From Amphibalanus amphitrite (Eukaryota; Arthropoda; Thecostraca; Balanomorpha; Balanidae), in contig NW_024881507.1 of assembly GCF_019059575.1 (NCBI RefSeq), positions 1,674,001 through 1,738,000 on the forward strand: 64,000 nucleotides of DNA. Direction: 5' to 3'. Of this stretch, positions 10,261 through 22,480 are shown piece after piece. Within the stretch, counting starts at the first letter, position 1; every line of letters starts with the position of its first letter. The translations under genes were made by a program, and so were the position numbers. A model generated the notes under the pieces. The model ran no database searches, was not told the DNA's origin, and saw only the letters and a list, made by a program, of their open reading frames with translations.

Positions 10261-10640
10261 GTTTTTTTTTTTTTTTTTGTTAGATGAAAGTTATTTCGGT
10301 CAGGAAAGGCTATCATACAGCTATGGGGTGATAGGATGGGATGTAGGACCACCGACCACTGCGAACCGTTCCGGTGGAACGTCAATGCCCGATAGGACAC
10401 CCCACGCCGCTCAAACGGTCAGCCCGAAGAAGGCTGCTCTCTGTCTGTCTGTCCAACAAGGACTTGCCCTCACCAGCGGTTCTCTGGTGGGGTGACCGCT
10501 AGCCCACAAAGGAAAGTGTGCTTGGGGATGCGGATGGGATGGGTTTGCCCTGAGGAAGGCAAGGACCGATGTCCGCGACTTTCATCCCCTGACGGTTACA
10601 CCGTGTTACGCATTAGCCACTGGCGGTATCCTGCTATCTC
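10261..10640 (-). mobile_element. Possible SINE-like unit with oligo-A tail (reverse strand)
   Basis: An 18-19 base T-run at 10261 would be the A-tail of a reverse-strand retroposon whose head lies near 10620-10640. There the reverse complement reads AGTGGCTAATGCGTAAC, which loosely resembles a tRNA A box. A B box is not convincing and no target duplication was found. Confidence 0.3.
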
Positions 10641-10791
10641 TATGTTTTAGTTAAGACGTTTCTGCCAGCTGCATACCGTATATCGTATACCATTGTGCAT
10701 TACCAAAAACCCGGAGCCTCGAGCTTCAGGCTGCGAGGCAGCCGCTGTCACTTTCGGAGCCGCCGCCGGACCGTGCGGCTGGCGGTGAGCG

Positions 10792-10843
10792 TGGGTATAC
10801 TGCACCGCACGGCTCCCGTGTCGTGCGGTACAGTATACCCACA
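10792..10843. repeat. Hairpin-forming inverted repeat
   Basis: GTGGGTATACTG and CAGTATACCCAC, together with the adjacent CACCGCACG/CGTGCGGT arms, form a stem of about 21 bp around a 10-nt loop (one base unpaired). There is no gene in 10641-11340, which otherwise shows only scattered short inverted repeats, including a CACTTAGGTA stem at about 11200-11255. Confidence 0.7.
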
Positions 10844-11340
10844 CAGTCGCTAGCGGTGGCCGACAGAGCACAACGCCGCAGAGCGGTGCCAGTGGGGTGC
10901 GAGCCGCGAGGCGCAAGTTCTCGGGATGATTTGAAGTGCATTTTTTTCAGCAGAATGACCGAGGATGTCCCGCTCAATTTAATGCCATCCTAAGGTCATG
11001 GCGTCGTAGCCCATATCAAACTCCCAAGTCCCACCGGCAATATCCGCGCTCGGCGCTAAGGGAGACATTATTTGCTCGATCCGTTTTCATTTGTGTCACC
11101 GCGGTCCCACAAGGCACGCCGTGCACAGGCTTTACATCCATGCGGCACTGCGAGGACCTACATCAATGTGACTGGAGGATCTCTGAACCAGTATTACCTA
11201 TAGGTACCTAAGTGTCCTCTGTGCTCGGGACATTCGGCACTTAGGTAGTGTAGGTATAGGCAGCGGTGCAGAGCACCACCAGTTCTTGTACGTTTTTTAT
11301 AGCCTTTGCCCTTCGGTCCCTTCAATGTTGATCGTGCTCC

Positions 11341-12528
11341 TTAACCCGCGCCCCACTGGGGTCTGCGTAAAATACGCCCTACTGGGGGGGGGGGGGGCTA
11401 TTCATAGCCCCCCCTCCTAACTCCGAAACTACTGGGCCGATCGTCAAAATTCAAACGGCGTCTGATAGCCCCGGAAAAACTGTCGAGCGAAACCTAATTT
11501 CATTGACCTCGAGGTCACCGATGACGTCACAGGTCAGGTCAAAGTAAAAATTATTAGCATCTTGGCTTGTTCACGTTTTGGGCTCTGGCCGCCGTCTTAC
11601 AAGTCAGATCAGGCTCATTTTTGGTTCACACACTCGTGAACAGATGCTCTAGATACCCTGAGGGTACCAAACTTGTACTTTGATTTTCAGGTCAAGGTCA
11701 GGTCATCACAGGTCACGAAAATATTATATCATGCGTCGGTCACGTGACACATGTTTTATGGTCCATTTAGGCCAAAGATTTCGAATTTGATGTCTTCTGT
11801 GTCATTCGAGGTCATTTTGAGTCGAATTTAGCTTAGGTCAGGTCACTTTCAGGTCAAAAAAGGTCAAATTTTGAAGTTATAATTTTTCAACAGAAAAGGT
11901 GTCTATTGGATGCAGTTTGAGCTCAGGAACACGATGGTGCTATTTATATTGGCGTACGATGTCAAATACGTGGTGAAAAATTGATTTGAAAAATTAATAA
12001 TTGTGAATTTTTTGCAATAATGCGTATAACTTGGCCATTTTTGAAGATATTTAGCTAAAACTTGCTAGAGTTATTCATAATATCGCGTTCTATCACATAT
12101 ATTCCGGTTTTTTCGAAAAGTCAAAAACTTTTTGAAAAACAATGTAAAAATGTAAATTTTGAATTTTATTATAAACATTTTCAAAATTTTCAAAATTTCG
12201 AAAATCCGAGATAGCAGTTTGATAGCGCAGTCTATTCTGAGTCCTCTCATGCAAAGAAATTGGATCTAGCTTAAAAACTGAGCCCTTGGGAGCGATTGCC
12301 GTGGTTCAATGTTTTGCGTCGATATCGGCCGAACATGACGTCACTCTGACGTCATTTCCGGCCGACCAATGGTAGCTACGAAGTTCAAATTTTGACACAA
12401 GGTGTCAAATTGATGCAGCCAAAGGTACTGAAAGTTTGGCGTTGATACGTCAAGCGGTTTGGAAGTTATTGCAGAAAAACGGGAGGGGGGGCTATAAATA
12501 GCCCCCCCCCCAGTGGGGCGCGGGTTAA
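11341..12528. mobile_element. TTAA-flanked non-autonomous element, family A copy 2
   Basis: Starts TTAACCCGCGCCCCACTGGG and ends CCCAGTGGGGCGCGGGTTAA, a strong terminal inverted repeat with TTAA on both sides. It shares layout and many blocks with the copy at 7250: end hairpins of oligo-G/oligo-C (11384-11413 and 12482-12511), AGGTCA arrays, and the paired TGACGTCA sites 11 bp apart (12336 and 12347). No coding capacity is seen. Its right TTAA is also the left TTAA of the next element. Confidence 0.85.
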
Positions 12529-13396
12529 AGGTAGTGTGCCACCTTTGAAAGATTTCCCGTTTTATTTTTCCTAGGATAAGAAGCTTCTGTTTTTACCTAA
12601 TATCGCAAAAAAAAAAATCAAAAATGGGCCTGGAATAGTGCCTTTTTCGCCTAAAAGTTTATCGGTTTTTAGATATGTATAACAACTGTAGTGGGCTCAC
12701 CTGCAAACAGGCGTCGGGCAACAATCGCGAATGCGGCGCACTTGTGACAATAAGCAAAGGTCATTATAGTGTTACGACCATACGACGTACGGGAATGAGT
12801 TATCAGCTGTCTAATCGTAGACAACACAATGTCGAGCCTTAAACTGTAAGCCTGTATTGGTATTGTTTCTTAAATTTGGCTGTCGAACATTAATTTGTGG
12901 TTTGAAATATGATTTTATGTAAAATAATTGATATGAAACAGCCGTCTCTTATGTTATGACCCCATTACACCACACGCAAGTGGCAGAAATGACAATGATC
13001 AGCTGACGCATTTTTCTTGGCCGAAGTCAGAGCGCGCGGCCCGACGCACCACGCGTATTTGGAAATTCCGACCTCGACGAGCATCAGAAGCCACCTAACA
13101 GGCGTGTTCGAAACCGCAGGAGATGATGATGAACGGGTTTATCGAAACTTGATTGGATGAGCCTATCGGTAATAGCGATTTTAGTGTGTGCATTTATTGT
13201 TCATAGTGGTGTGAAATGTGGTTGGGGTACGACCGACAACCCGTCGGGGCGAATTTCGCACTGGGGTACTCAAAATTTGAAGAATTTAAGACGTTTCCAT
13301 AAGTTTTGAAGGTATGGATAAGTTCTAAAAATCCGGTTCTCCTTATCCGGGTCATTAACTCCATATGGTCCAAGAAAGCTGGCACACTACCTTTAA
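12525..13396. mobile_element. TTAA-flanked MITE, family C copy 1
   Basis: Perfect terminal inverted repeats TTAAAGGTAGTGTGCCA and TGGCACACTACCTTTAA; 872 bp; no long reading frame. Nearly identical to 39262-40129, with scattered substitutions and a different A-run length near 12606. TTAA flanks suggest mobilisation by a piggyBac-like transposase, although the AGG terminus is not the classic CCC type. Confidence 0.85.
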
Positions 13397-13439
13397 CCAG
13401 CAACGCTCTCACGCAAGTGACTCAACGCTCTGTCTTTAG

Positions 13440-13626
13440 TCGTAGTGCTAAAAATGGCGACGGGGCCGTTTTACCTACGCCTATTTCAACTTCAAACGAC
13501 GTCATTGGGAAAAGTAGTGAGTGGTGTTCGCCATTAAAATTAAAAATGGCGACGGGGCCGTTTTACCTACGCCTATTTCAACTTCAAACGACTTCATCGG
13601 GAAAAGTAGTGAGTGGTGCTCGCCAT
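13440..13626 (+). repeat. Tandem duplication of about 97 bp
   Basis: A block starting AAAAATGGCGACGGGGCCG and running through GTAGTGAGTGG and the following CGCCATT occurs twice in a row. The copies differ at a few positions (for example GACGTCATTGGG versus GACTTCATCGGG). Confidence 0.85.
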
Positions 13627-13703
13627 TTACCACTGCTGTAGCCGGGACATGAAATAGGTACTCCAATAAGAACCCAGACGGTCTATCACCTGGATCACAG
13701 GAG

Positions 13704-13848
<145 letters not shown>

Positions 13849-14399
13849 CGTTCGTCCGGCGACGCTCTGCCGACGACAGAAGGGATCACTCTCAATCTCC
13901 TGCGCGTGAATGCGGAACCGAGTCATAGTCGAGAGCGACGCTCTATCGTCCAAAGACGAGCCGCCCCGCCCCCTGCGATCGCAGCAGAATACAAACACAC
14001 CGGCACGCGAGAGCGCCGGTCTAACCCGACAATCTCCGCGCAGCGTTTCCTGCGTGTGTTCCATGATGGCGCCCTGCATGTCGACTCATCATTCACCGGA
14101 TTCCCCAGAGCACTGACCATCGGGCCGCGCATTGCCCAACAAATAGCCACTCAGCCACTAATGGTGCGCGGCTGTCGCCGAGTCGGACGGTCGGCGACTC
14201 CGAGCCCGAGCCGAGCGCGACACGCAGCCGGCGCCCGGCGCCGCCACACCGTCGCCACGACGACGTAACGCCCGCTTCAAAGTGCCCGGCGCGTTTCCAT
14301 GGCTACGAATCCGATCGAAGCAGGATGTTTTCGCCGGCCCGCTCGGCAGATGAGCACGGGCCTCGTCGGCGGGAGGGCGTCGCTCGCGAGCTGGCGCGC

Positions 14400-14659
14400 A
14401 GAGCCCCGCACCGGCGGCAGGCGACCGTGAGAGAGGTGTCTTTGGGTCGGTGTGAACGCTGGTAGCGCCGGGAGCGCGCCCCGCGCTCAGCGAGAACCTC
14501 TGACTGAGAACCAGTGGTGCTGTGTGACAGTGTTGCGCGAGTGAGGGGTCTCAGCTCCAGTTTCCGGCGATCTCAGCTGTCGTTTGCATCAGTGCTGCGT
14601 TCGCGAACCGCCCATCGTCCCGCTCGCTGCCGCCGCGGCCCCGGCCGCACCCTAGCCCG
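14400..14659 (+). promoter_or_regulatory. Candidate CpG-rich promoter and non-coding first exon
   Basis: A GC- and CpG-rich block ends at a consensus splice donor GTAAGT (14660-14665), with initiator-like TCAG sequences upstream (for example GCATCAGTG near 14587). The next plus-strand acceptor I trust leads to the arrestin start exon at 33709, which begins with 5' UTR sequence and needs an upstream exon. The assignment is inference; no TATA box is evident. Confidence 0.3.
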
Positions 14660-14662
14660 GTA

Positions 14663-17600
14663 AGTGTGACCCCTTTAGCCGGGCCCGGCGGCTGACCGGC
14701 CACCGAGTGGCAGCTGGCCAGGCCGGCCCGGCCCGGCCAGACGGGATCGATGACACGGCTTGACACGACCCGGACCGCATCCGGCTCGGAGCGGCGCCAC
14801 TGCACAGGCCGGGGCGCAGCTGCGGCCGGCGCGCGGCGTCACCCGGCCGCGTCAACGGCGGCAACAGATGGTGCGCGCCGCGCCACCCGGCCGCGACACG
14901 CTGCAATTACCGAGCCGGGCCGAGAGTGGGCCGGCCAGAGATGGGATATGTCGGCGGGCGGGCTGAGCTGTGGAAAGGGTCGGATAATATTATTGAGGAA
15001 AACGTTAAATAAAGCTCGAAGAGCGATGTCCCATGGGATGGGATTGAGCCTATCGTGATTTGTACCGCTTGAAGGATTTAAAACGTTCTTTCCGAGCTTT
15101 ATTCTCAAAGTTCCTCGCGAAGAGGATCAAGTTCAAAGGCTTGCCAAAGATGAGTATTTTGCGTATTGTAGAGATGTCTTTTTAACTACGGAACTGTGTT
15201 AAGTGAACAGAAGTGCTCCCGCGCTTGGAACGCTGCCGGAGAACGGCATTTCGCCATTTCGGGCTCGGTGAAAAACTGAGCTCGTCTAATTGCACGTCAA
15301 CTATCGATGAATGACGACATAATATAATCATTTGTCACCGCATTTGTTTCGGGAAAACAAGTTCAAATGAAAATGGGTGGGTAGGTATAGCTAAGGGTAG
15401 GCATGACTTTGTCTCCTGCCCAGAAATAACTAGTAGGTAGTTTGCCTTCCGCAAAGCGGACATCTACTAGGCATTATAAATAAAAGTTGCTCAAGGCGTA
15501 TACAATGTACCTTCTGAAGTTGTACTATTATATAATGACTGTTTGCAGCAGTGCAGCTGGGAATTTCATAGTGGTGCTTATCGCCGCATTAGTCGTCCGA
15601 CTGACGACTCGGAATGAAAGCCGATTTATCTAAAATTAGTTTAGCATGCGTCATAGGTATTTTTGTTTAGGGGATCTAATCTGAGGGAACCAGCGATTTG
15701 TAATTGAGTACATGGCTCACAGTAACCACAGCAGATTCGGGCGGCGGACGTGATGGTCCACCCTCCCTCTCAGTCAACTGCCAGTATAGGTACCTACTGC
15801 ACATTGCACGGTGCTTAGTGCTCACAGAACCAGACCTAAAAGTGTCCAGGGTGAATAAGTCCACTGAATTTAGGGGCTATGATTCTGATTCTGAGGCCAG
15901 TTTTATCAACAGAAAATAGCCGCCTGCCGGATTTTTTTTTTTTACCGAAAGAGAGTAAACGTGCTGGGCACATAAGCGAATAGGATTTAACCGTTTACGC
16001 TCTGTATGTAAAACAGTCTTAAGGCAAAAAAAAAAAAATCCGGCAGGCGGCTATTTCTTGTTGGTTAAACTGGCCTTTGATAAATAAAGCCTCTCGTGAC
16101 CTCTCCTACACAGCTGAGGAAGTTCAGTACACTACCTTATTAATTCCATGGGGCACACTGCACACAGTCCCAGTTGACCCCACTACCACACACCGCGCTC
16201 GTGACGATACGGTGCAGCGCTATGGTGCAGTGCAGCCAGCAGCCGTGCGGCACTGTCGTCAGTGATGTGGCTGAGCCGTTTTTTCTTTCTTTAACTTTGC
16301 ATCTCTCGTGCCCGCCGCCAGCATCCATCGATTGATCCGCCTTCGGTGGCCGTTGATCCGCCCCCACAGAGCGCTGCTGTCAGTATAAAATGCATTCCGA
16401 GATAATTAAAGAGAGCAATAATGCCATCTGATGTATTGTGATCCCGTCTCAGTGTAGACGTTAGTCTGACATGCGGTCAGGCAGGCGACAGTCGGAAACC
16501 ATTAGAGAGTCTGCACTGCGAGCAAAGTTATCAGAGCTTCAGGCTACTCGCGAGTTTTCGCAGAAATCAAAACACGCGCACACAACCACACCTACACAAC
16601 TCACACAGACAGTCATCCGCCATCCCACTCCCCCGGATGCCACCCAACCCTGTGCAGCACTCCAGCCAGGCCAGCCAACTGCCGAGAGCAGAGCCGCAAA
16701 GCTCCGCAGCTGGATAATAACATTAGACCAGCAGTTAGCGTCAGGCCGTCGGCGGCTCGCGGCCGGACGCTGTCCACGCTTCACGCACCGTCGAGGTCAC
16801 TGCAGGTCACTCAACAAAACAGGCACGGCCGCGTTTTAGGATGGTGCAATCCGGGCGGGACGTGACTGTCACGTAGAGAAATCGTGACAAAGCCAGAGCT
16901 CGCGATGGGGGGTTGATAGGTGTCTCGGTGGAGCCAGCTGGAAACGGTGTTTTGCCGTGAGTCGTATAAATGACACTTTCCGTGAGGGCCGCGATACCTG
17001 CATATATCCTTTCGTGAGTCATAACCAGAAATTATTCTTAGTATACTAAGAAATTATTCTTGGTATAATTAATCGGCAGATTTTCATTTATCTAGGTCGC
17101 TCGTTTCCCGACAGCCAGCAGAGCTATTTTCATTGTCGCACTCCCGGCTACCACTGTGTCGGGGTGTCGGGGAGGGCCAGCGACGTCCGCCTCTCGCCAT
17201 CGCAGAATCGCTTCCCTGCCGGAGTGTGCCCGAGTGACGGTCCTCGGCCGGGAGAACGGTGCTCAGCGGCGCGCCGTGACCGCGCTCTGACGCAGATAAT
17301 AACGGCGCCCGAGCCGCCCGAGCCGCCGCCGACGTCGCAAACGAGTCTAATCACCGCCCGTATTGATTTCTGGACGGCGCGCCGGCCGGATGGAGCGGCC
17401 GCGCCGCGCGCCACCACCGTACTCCGCTCACTCGCGGCAAGTGCAGCCGCCGCACTGGCCCGCGCGCGGGGCTTCACCAGATAGCCGCGTGGGCGGGCGC
17501 CGTGGGCACTGCAGGTCTTTCGCGAGTCATTATAGTTTCATACGGCCGGTACGGGCAAGACGGAGCACAAGTGCAACTATCCCCGTGCTGTCAATACCAA

Positions 17601-18675
17601 TTTATCAGCAGCTCAATTATCATTTATAGGCCAAAATGTGGTTTAATTATTGTGTGGTCTGCTTAATTATTTGAGTTAATTGCCAGCTTGCATTTTGCAA
17701 TGCTCCTTATCGTAGCAGGTTCCATGAGTTTATCCCTAATCTTTCACTCCTCGCTGTCCGGAAGAGTCCGTTTAACGACCGTTTATGACGGTATTAGTCA
17801 CCGCAGGTGCACGGGGCCACCATGACACTGCACAGCTGCCCCGTGCAATTGCAGTGACAAGCATTACCAGAACGTGTCAAATGGCTCGGCACTCCATCGG
17901 CGTGCCTCATCAATATGAAAGCATTTCGTCAGAGCTGGGGAGTGGAAAGCTTTGGCACTCAACGTGATTCACTATCCTGCTCTACTTTGGGCCGAAACTC
18001 CATAAAAAGACCACATTAACCCTTACTGCTTGTATTTCTAAATGTGTTTATCGGCTATCGCCTACGCCGTCATTTGTCAGTTTTGTATAGTGAACTCGTA
18101 CGTCATGCTTTAAGTAACAAAGGCAATGGTTAAAGTAATAATTGTACTCGTACCCTCCTTCTGTGGCTCATGCTCTAAACTCTAAAGGAACCCTTCAGAT
18201 TAAAATGCGACCTCGAGTTTTTTTTTCTTTGGCGATATTACGCAATTTGGGACAAACGCTCATCCAAAGGCTGCGTAGCATTCTCATGGCGTGGGCTAGT
18301 GTAAATTCCCGCCGATTCCAAGGTCTATAGAGGAGCCAATGACCCTGACGGCCCGCCCCCTGAATCCACCAGCGATTCTGACCGGCCAGTCGACGAGCTG
18401 CCGTTCCGCTCCGACCCCGCCGGGATGCAGCGCGGCCCAGCGCCAGATCGGGGTGGGTGGCGGCCGCCTGCCGGGCTGACGCAGCCGTCCGGACCGGGCC
18501 GGTCCGGGCCGGACCGGCTGCCGACGACCGGCCAGTTTGTCATCGGGCAGCCAATTGTCCCTGGCAGTCGGGCCGCGCCGGTTGAAGCCTGCGCGCGCCG
18601 CGCCGCGCCGCCCCATTGAACGGGGCCCTCTGCAGCCGGACGGTCTGCGATACGGGCCGGAGTTCTGGACTGCAG
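14663..18675. other. Non-coding stretch
   Basis: No supported gene. It contains a foldback element (15895-16076), a GTATAAAAT box near 16382, an imperfect 23-bp direct duplication at 17028-17070 and GC-rich tracts at 17160-17480 and 18340-18660. The reading frames there look like composition effects. Confidence 0.5.
15895..16076. mobile_element. Foldback/MITE-like hairpin
   Basis: GAAATAGCCGCCTGCCGGAT followed by about 12 T is mirrored by about 13 A and then ATCCGGCAGGCGGCTATTTC. The arms extend outward imperfectly to GGCCAGTTT/AAACTGGCC. Each arm is about 50 bp, around an 80-bp centre. No clear target duplication outside the arms. Confidence 0.75.
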
Positions 18676-18910
18676 CTCGGCTCTACGGAGGCGGCTGCAC
18701 TTCAGTTCAGCTCATGGTACAGTCAGAGGCCGCGGCAGTTGCAGTTTGATCGGAGGCAGCTGCACTTCAGTTCAGCTCATGGTACAGTCAGAGGCCGCGG
18801 CAGTTGCAGTTCAGCCAGAGGCGGCTGCAGTTCAGCTCTGCTCATGGTAGTCAGATGCAGCTGTAGTGCAGTTTGATCGGAGGCAGCTGCCGTTCAGTTC
18901 GGTCCAAGGG
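18676..18910 (+). repeat. Tandem repeat of about 66 bp
   Basis: Three to four degenerate copies containing TTCAGTTCAGCTCATGGTAC and GGCAGTTGCAGTTTGATCGG lie just left of the hAT-like element. Confidence 0.75.
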
Positions 18911-19389
18911 GTCGTTGCGGTTCGATCAGACAAAGGATTGATACCATTCGTTCGGTCGAACCAGTGGCGTATCCAGGATCTTGAAAAGGGGGAGGCCAAA
19001 CCTGTTCAAGGGGCCCCACCCTTACCTTAGGGGCCCCAGTAGTAGCGCACTTAACCCACGCCCAGGTGCGGTTCTTTGCCACTTTCGCCATGTGAGGGAG
19101 CCTTTTTAGGCACACTCGGCAATCTAAAAAAGAATGTTAAAACGTGAAAAAGCCATCGATATCGATAGCTCTGTAGTGTACAACTTATTTCAGCAGTAAG
19201 CACACAGTTTTTTTTTTTGCTTTGGTCGTCGCTAGGGTCACTAAAGATTATCAAAAGCAAAATGTGTTTGTCAATTTTTTTAGATTGTAATATTTTTCAA
19301 AGGGCAGATGTCAATCTCTTAGTGTCTTGCGATGGTTGAGGGCTGATACCCTTAAGTTTAGAAGTAAGAAGGGCCCGACTCGGGCTGAG

Positions 19390-20440
19390 CTCTGATCTAG
19401 ACTCTGATGGCTCTATGTCGCCCACGTTGGCCTCACTCCGACCTCTAAAGGCTCATTCTGGTCTCTGGAGGCCCCACACCGGCAACAGAGTGAACCGCGC
19501 TGGTCTCCGGGTCCCATAATGGCCTCAGGAGACTCATGCTATGACTGACCTCACAGGGCCCCCTGCTGGCTCTTGGGAGTCTTTGAGTCAGTCTCTGATG
19601 TCCCTATGCCGCTTTCGAACCCACGCCGGTCTCTAGAAGCCCATGATGACTCCTGAGGGTCCCACGCCGGCCTTTAAGTGCCACTCTTAGTCCTACCTCA
19701 GGGGGCCCAACATGCATAAGGTCTGAAGAGTGGCTGCCGAGGCCCTCGAGGTGGCCTCTAATGGCCCGATGCCAGCCTATGAAGGCCCCCGCTGGCTTCT
19801 GAGGGCCCAGCACCAGCCTCTGAAGTCTGAAGTCAGATGACAGATGGCCCCACGCTGGCCTCAGAGGGTTCACGCCGGTCACAGAGGGCCCTACACTTGC
19901 CTAAAAGGGCTCAACATTGTTTTCAGAGGGCACCAAGCTGGTCACCGTGGCCAATGGGCCTCAATCTGACCTAAGAAGGCCCCATGTCACTGGGCTTAAA
20001 AGACCTCACGCTGGACATAGACGGCCCCACGCTGGCCATAGAGGATCTGATACTGGCCGTAGAAGGCCCCACGCTGGCCTTAGAGGGCCCCACGCTGGTC
20101 TTAGAGGGCTGAGCACTGGCTCCTTAGGGCTCTACGCCAGCGTCAAAGGGTCCCACGCTCAAGTCTAAGCTTCTTTATGGCCGCCAAAGCGACCCCTGAG
20201 GGCTCCACGCTAGGCTCTGGGGGCTCGGCCTCGGCCTCTGAGGGCCCTACGCTGGCCTATGAGGGCCATCAAATGGCATTTTAAGATAGTTTGACGCAGT
20301 TTGACTTTATTTATGCTTGGGCCAGTACATACTTCGGATGAGGCCCTGAAAGTCGTTTCCCTTGGGACACTCAAGCAGGCACGAGGTACCCAGGATTTCA
20401 CCCAGGAGGGGCCACCTGCTCTCGAAGGGGCCCACGGGTC
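19390..20440 (+). repeat. Degenerate 25-bp-class array, GAGGGCCC orientation
   Basis: Irregular units built around CTCTGAGGGCCCCACGCTGG, spaced about 20-30 bp. The array lies in the left half of the hAT-like element. Confidence 0.85.
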
Positions 20441-20459
20441 ACCCGGGCCTTAGCACTTA

Positions 20460-21690
20460 GAGACACTGGTGGGGGCCATCATAGGCGTGTGTGGGGCCCT
20501 GAAAGTTACTGGTGGCCCTTCACAGGCCGGCAAGGGACCCTCAGAGGCCGGTAAGAGGCCCTCAGAGTCGCTGGTAAGTGGCCGTCAGATGCGCTGGCAT
20601 AGGGCCCTCGGAGGCGCGGTGTGGGGGCTCTCAGAGCCGCCGAAGTAGACCCTTAAGAGGCACTGGTGTGGGGCCCTTAGAGGTGGCAGTGAAGGCCCTC
20701 GCAGGCGCCGTTGTGAGGGCCCTCAGAAACACCGGTGTGGGCCGTGGGGCCATAGCAAACGGGTATGGGGCCCTTACAGCTGATCCCTCATTGGCCGGCA
20801 AGGGCCCTCAGAGGCTGGCAAGGTCCCTCAGAACCCGGCGTGGGACCCTTCTGGAGATACGTGTGGCTACACAAGAGCCCATGGGGTGTTCTCACAAGCC
20901 CTGTGGGTTCCTTTCCAGTTGAAGCGTGGCCAGCGCGGACCCTCTTCCGCCAATTGGCACCGCAGGGCCCCTCGGGCCCGAGGGGACCCTAAACCTTATA
21001 ACGGACACGTCCCCCCTCGCCCCTGGCTATACCATTGAATCCAAGTGATCAGGGGCCGTTCAGGTGATCAGGGGCCTCTCAGGTGACCAGGGGCATTTCA
21101 ACTGACCAGGGGCCCACCAGGTGACCAGGAGACCCTCTGATAACCAGGGGCCGGTTATACCTTATACCAGGGGCTCCACGGGTAACTAAGGGCCTTCATG
21201 TGACTGCAGGGGCCTTCATATAACCAGGTACTTCCCGGGTAAACATGGGCCCCTCAGGTGACCAGGGTTTCTTCAGGTCACTGGCCAGGGGCCAGCCAAG
21301 GGATCAAGGCCCCCTCAGGTAGCTAGGGGCCCCTTAGATAACCAGGGGCCCCTCAAATAACCATGGGCCCCTGATATACTCAGAGGCCCCTCTGGTAACC
21401 AGGGGCCTCTCAGATAACCAGGGGCTCTCAGGCAATCATGGGCCCCTTAGGTAATCAGGGGCCCCTCAGATAACCAGCGGCCCCTCAGATAGCCAGGGTC
21501 CCTCAGGTAACCAGGGGCCCCATAGCAAGGGGCCCCTCAGGTAACCAGGAGTCCTTCAGATAACCAGGGGCCTCTCAGGTAACCAGGGCCCCCTCAGATA
21601 ACCAGGGGCCCTCAGAAAACCAGGGCCCCTCAGATAACCAGGGGCCCCTCAGATAACCAGGGGCCCCTCAGGTGACCAGGGGGCCCCTCA
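20460..21690 (-). repeat. Degenerate arrays in the opposite, GGGCCCTCAG orientation
   Basis: From 20460 to 20880 units read GGCCCTCAGAGGC, the reverse complement of the left array. From 21040 to 21690 a tighter 20-21 bp unit, CAGGGGCCCCTCAGATAAC, is repeated about 30 times. With the left array this makes the element interior a long imperfect inverted repeat. Confidence 0.85.
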
Positions 21691-22036
21691 GGGCCCCCGT
21701 GGCCCCCCTTGGGTACGTCACTACACTCAAGTGACCCAAAGGGCCCACTTGCATGCTTGATGCCAAAGGGGGAGGCCATGGCCTCTTGGCCTCCCCCCTG
21801 GATACGCCACTGGGTCGAACAACAGCAGTCAGCCGATAAGCCCAAGAACTTGCCATAAGAAGGCTGCAGTGTGCCGTTCAAAATGGCTGCCATGGGAACC
21901 GATAAGCAGACCCGTTTACTAAGCTCTGAGCGACATCTAAAAGGAGTAGCTTATCCATTTTGCAGTTTATCATATAAGTTTGTCTTACTTTAGTGGCTTG
22001 AATACCGTATGCATCAGTATTACAAACGATTATATT

Positions 22037-22070
22037 TATATACGTTGCTCTTATAAGAGCAACGTATATA
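22037..22070. repeat. 34-bp perfect palindrome
   Basis: ACGTTGCTCTTATAAGAGCAACGT is the core, extended by TAT/ATA on both sides. It is perfectly self-complementary about 22053/22054. Confidence 0.9.
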
Positions 22071-22310
22071 TATTCGCAGTGCATTCGTATGTATTTATAC
22101 GGTGGCATGGACGCTACGCTTAAGCTGCTAAGCATACCCAACACGGCATTCGAGCTGGAATCTTGTGACGATTTCCACTCCTTCCCGGGTCACCTGAGAG
22201 GGCGTGTTCTCGAGCCATACGCACCGATAAATCGCTGTGGCGGCGCTTGTTACAGTTGTCTTCCCGTCCCGTCCCGTACGAGACGGGACCGGACGCCTCT
22301 CGACCGACCC

Positions 22311-22480
22311 ACTCGGACGCGACGGGACGGGTCGGCGCGCGGCCCCCGCTCTGCGGGACGGGTCGGCGCGCGGCCCCCGCTCTGCGGGACGGGGCGGGGC
22401 GGCGCGCAGCCCCCGTTCTGCGGGACGGGTCGGCGCGCGGCCCCCGCTCTGCGGGACGGGGCGGCGCGCGGTCCCTGCTG
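22311..22480 (+). repeat. 31-bp GC-rich minisatellite
   Basis: Four to five copies of a unit containing CTCTGCGGGACGGGTCGGCG followed by CGCGGCCCCCG, extremely CpG-dense. Confidence 0.9.

Larger units (their letters stand above)
18962..21812. mobile_element. hAT-like non-autonomous element packed with minisatellites
   Basis: Ends CAGTGGCGTATCCAGG and CCTGGATACGCCACTG are perfect inverted repeats, with further matching GGGGGAGGCC/GGCCTCCCCC just inside. They are flanked by a perfect 8-bp duplication GGTCGAAC (18954-18961 and 21813-21820). CAG/CTG termini and an 8-bp duplication fit the hAT superfamily. No transposase frame is seen. The 2.85-kb interior is almost wholly degenerate tandem repeats. 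Confidence 0.85.

Noticed and set aside
21040-21690. Regular 20-bp spacing resembling a CRISPR array
   Set aside because: There are no distinct spacers, the units are contiguous and degenerate, and the setting is a eukaryotic mobile element.
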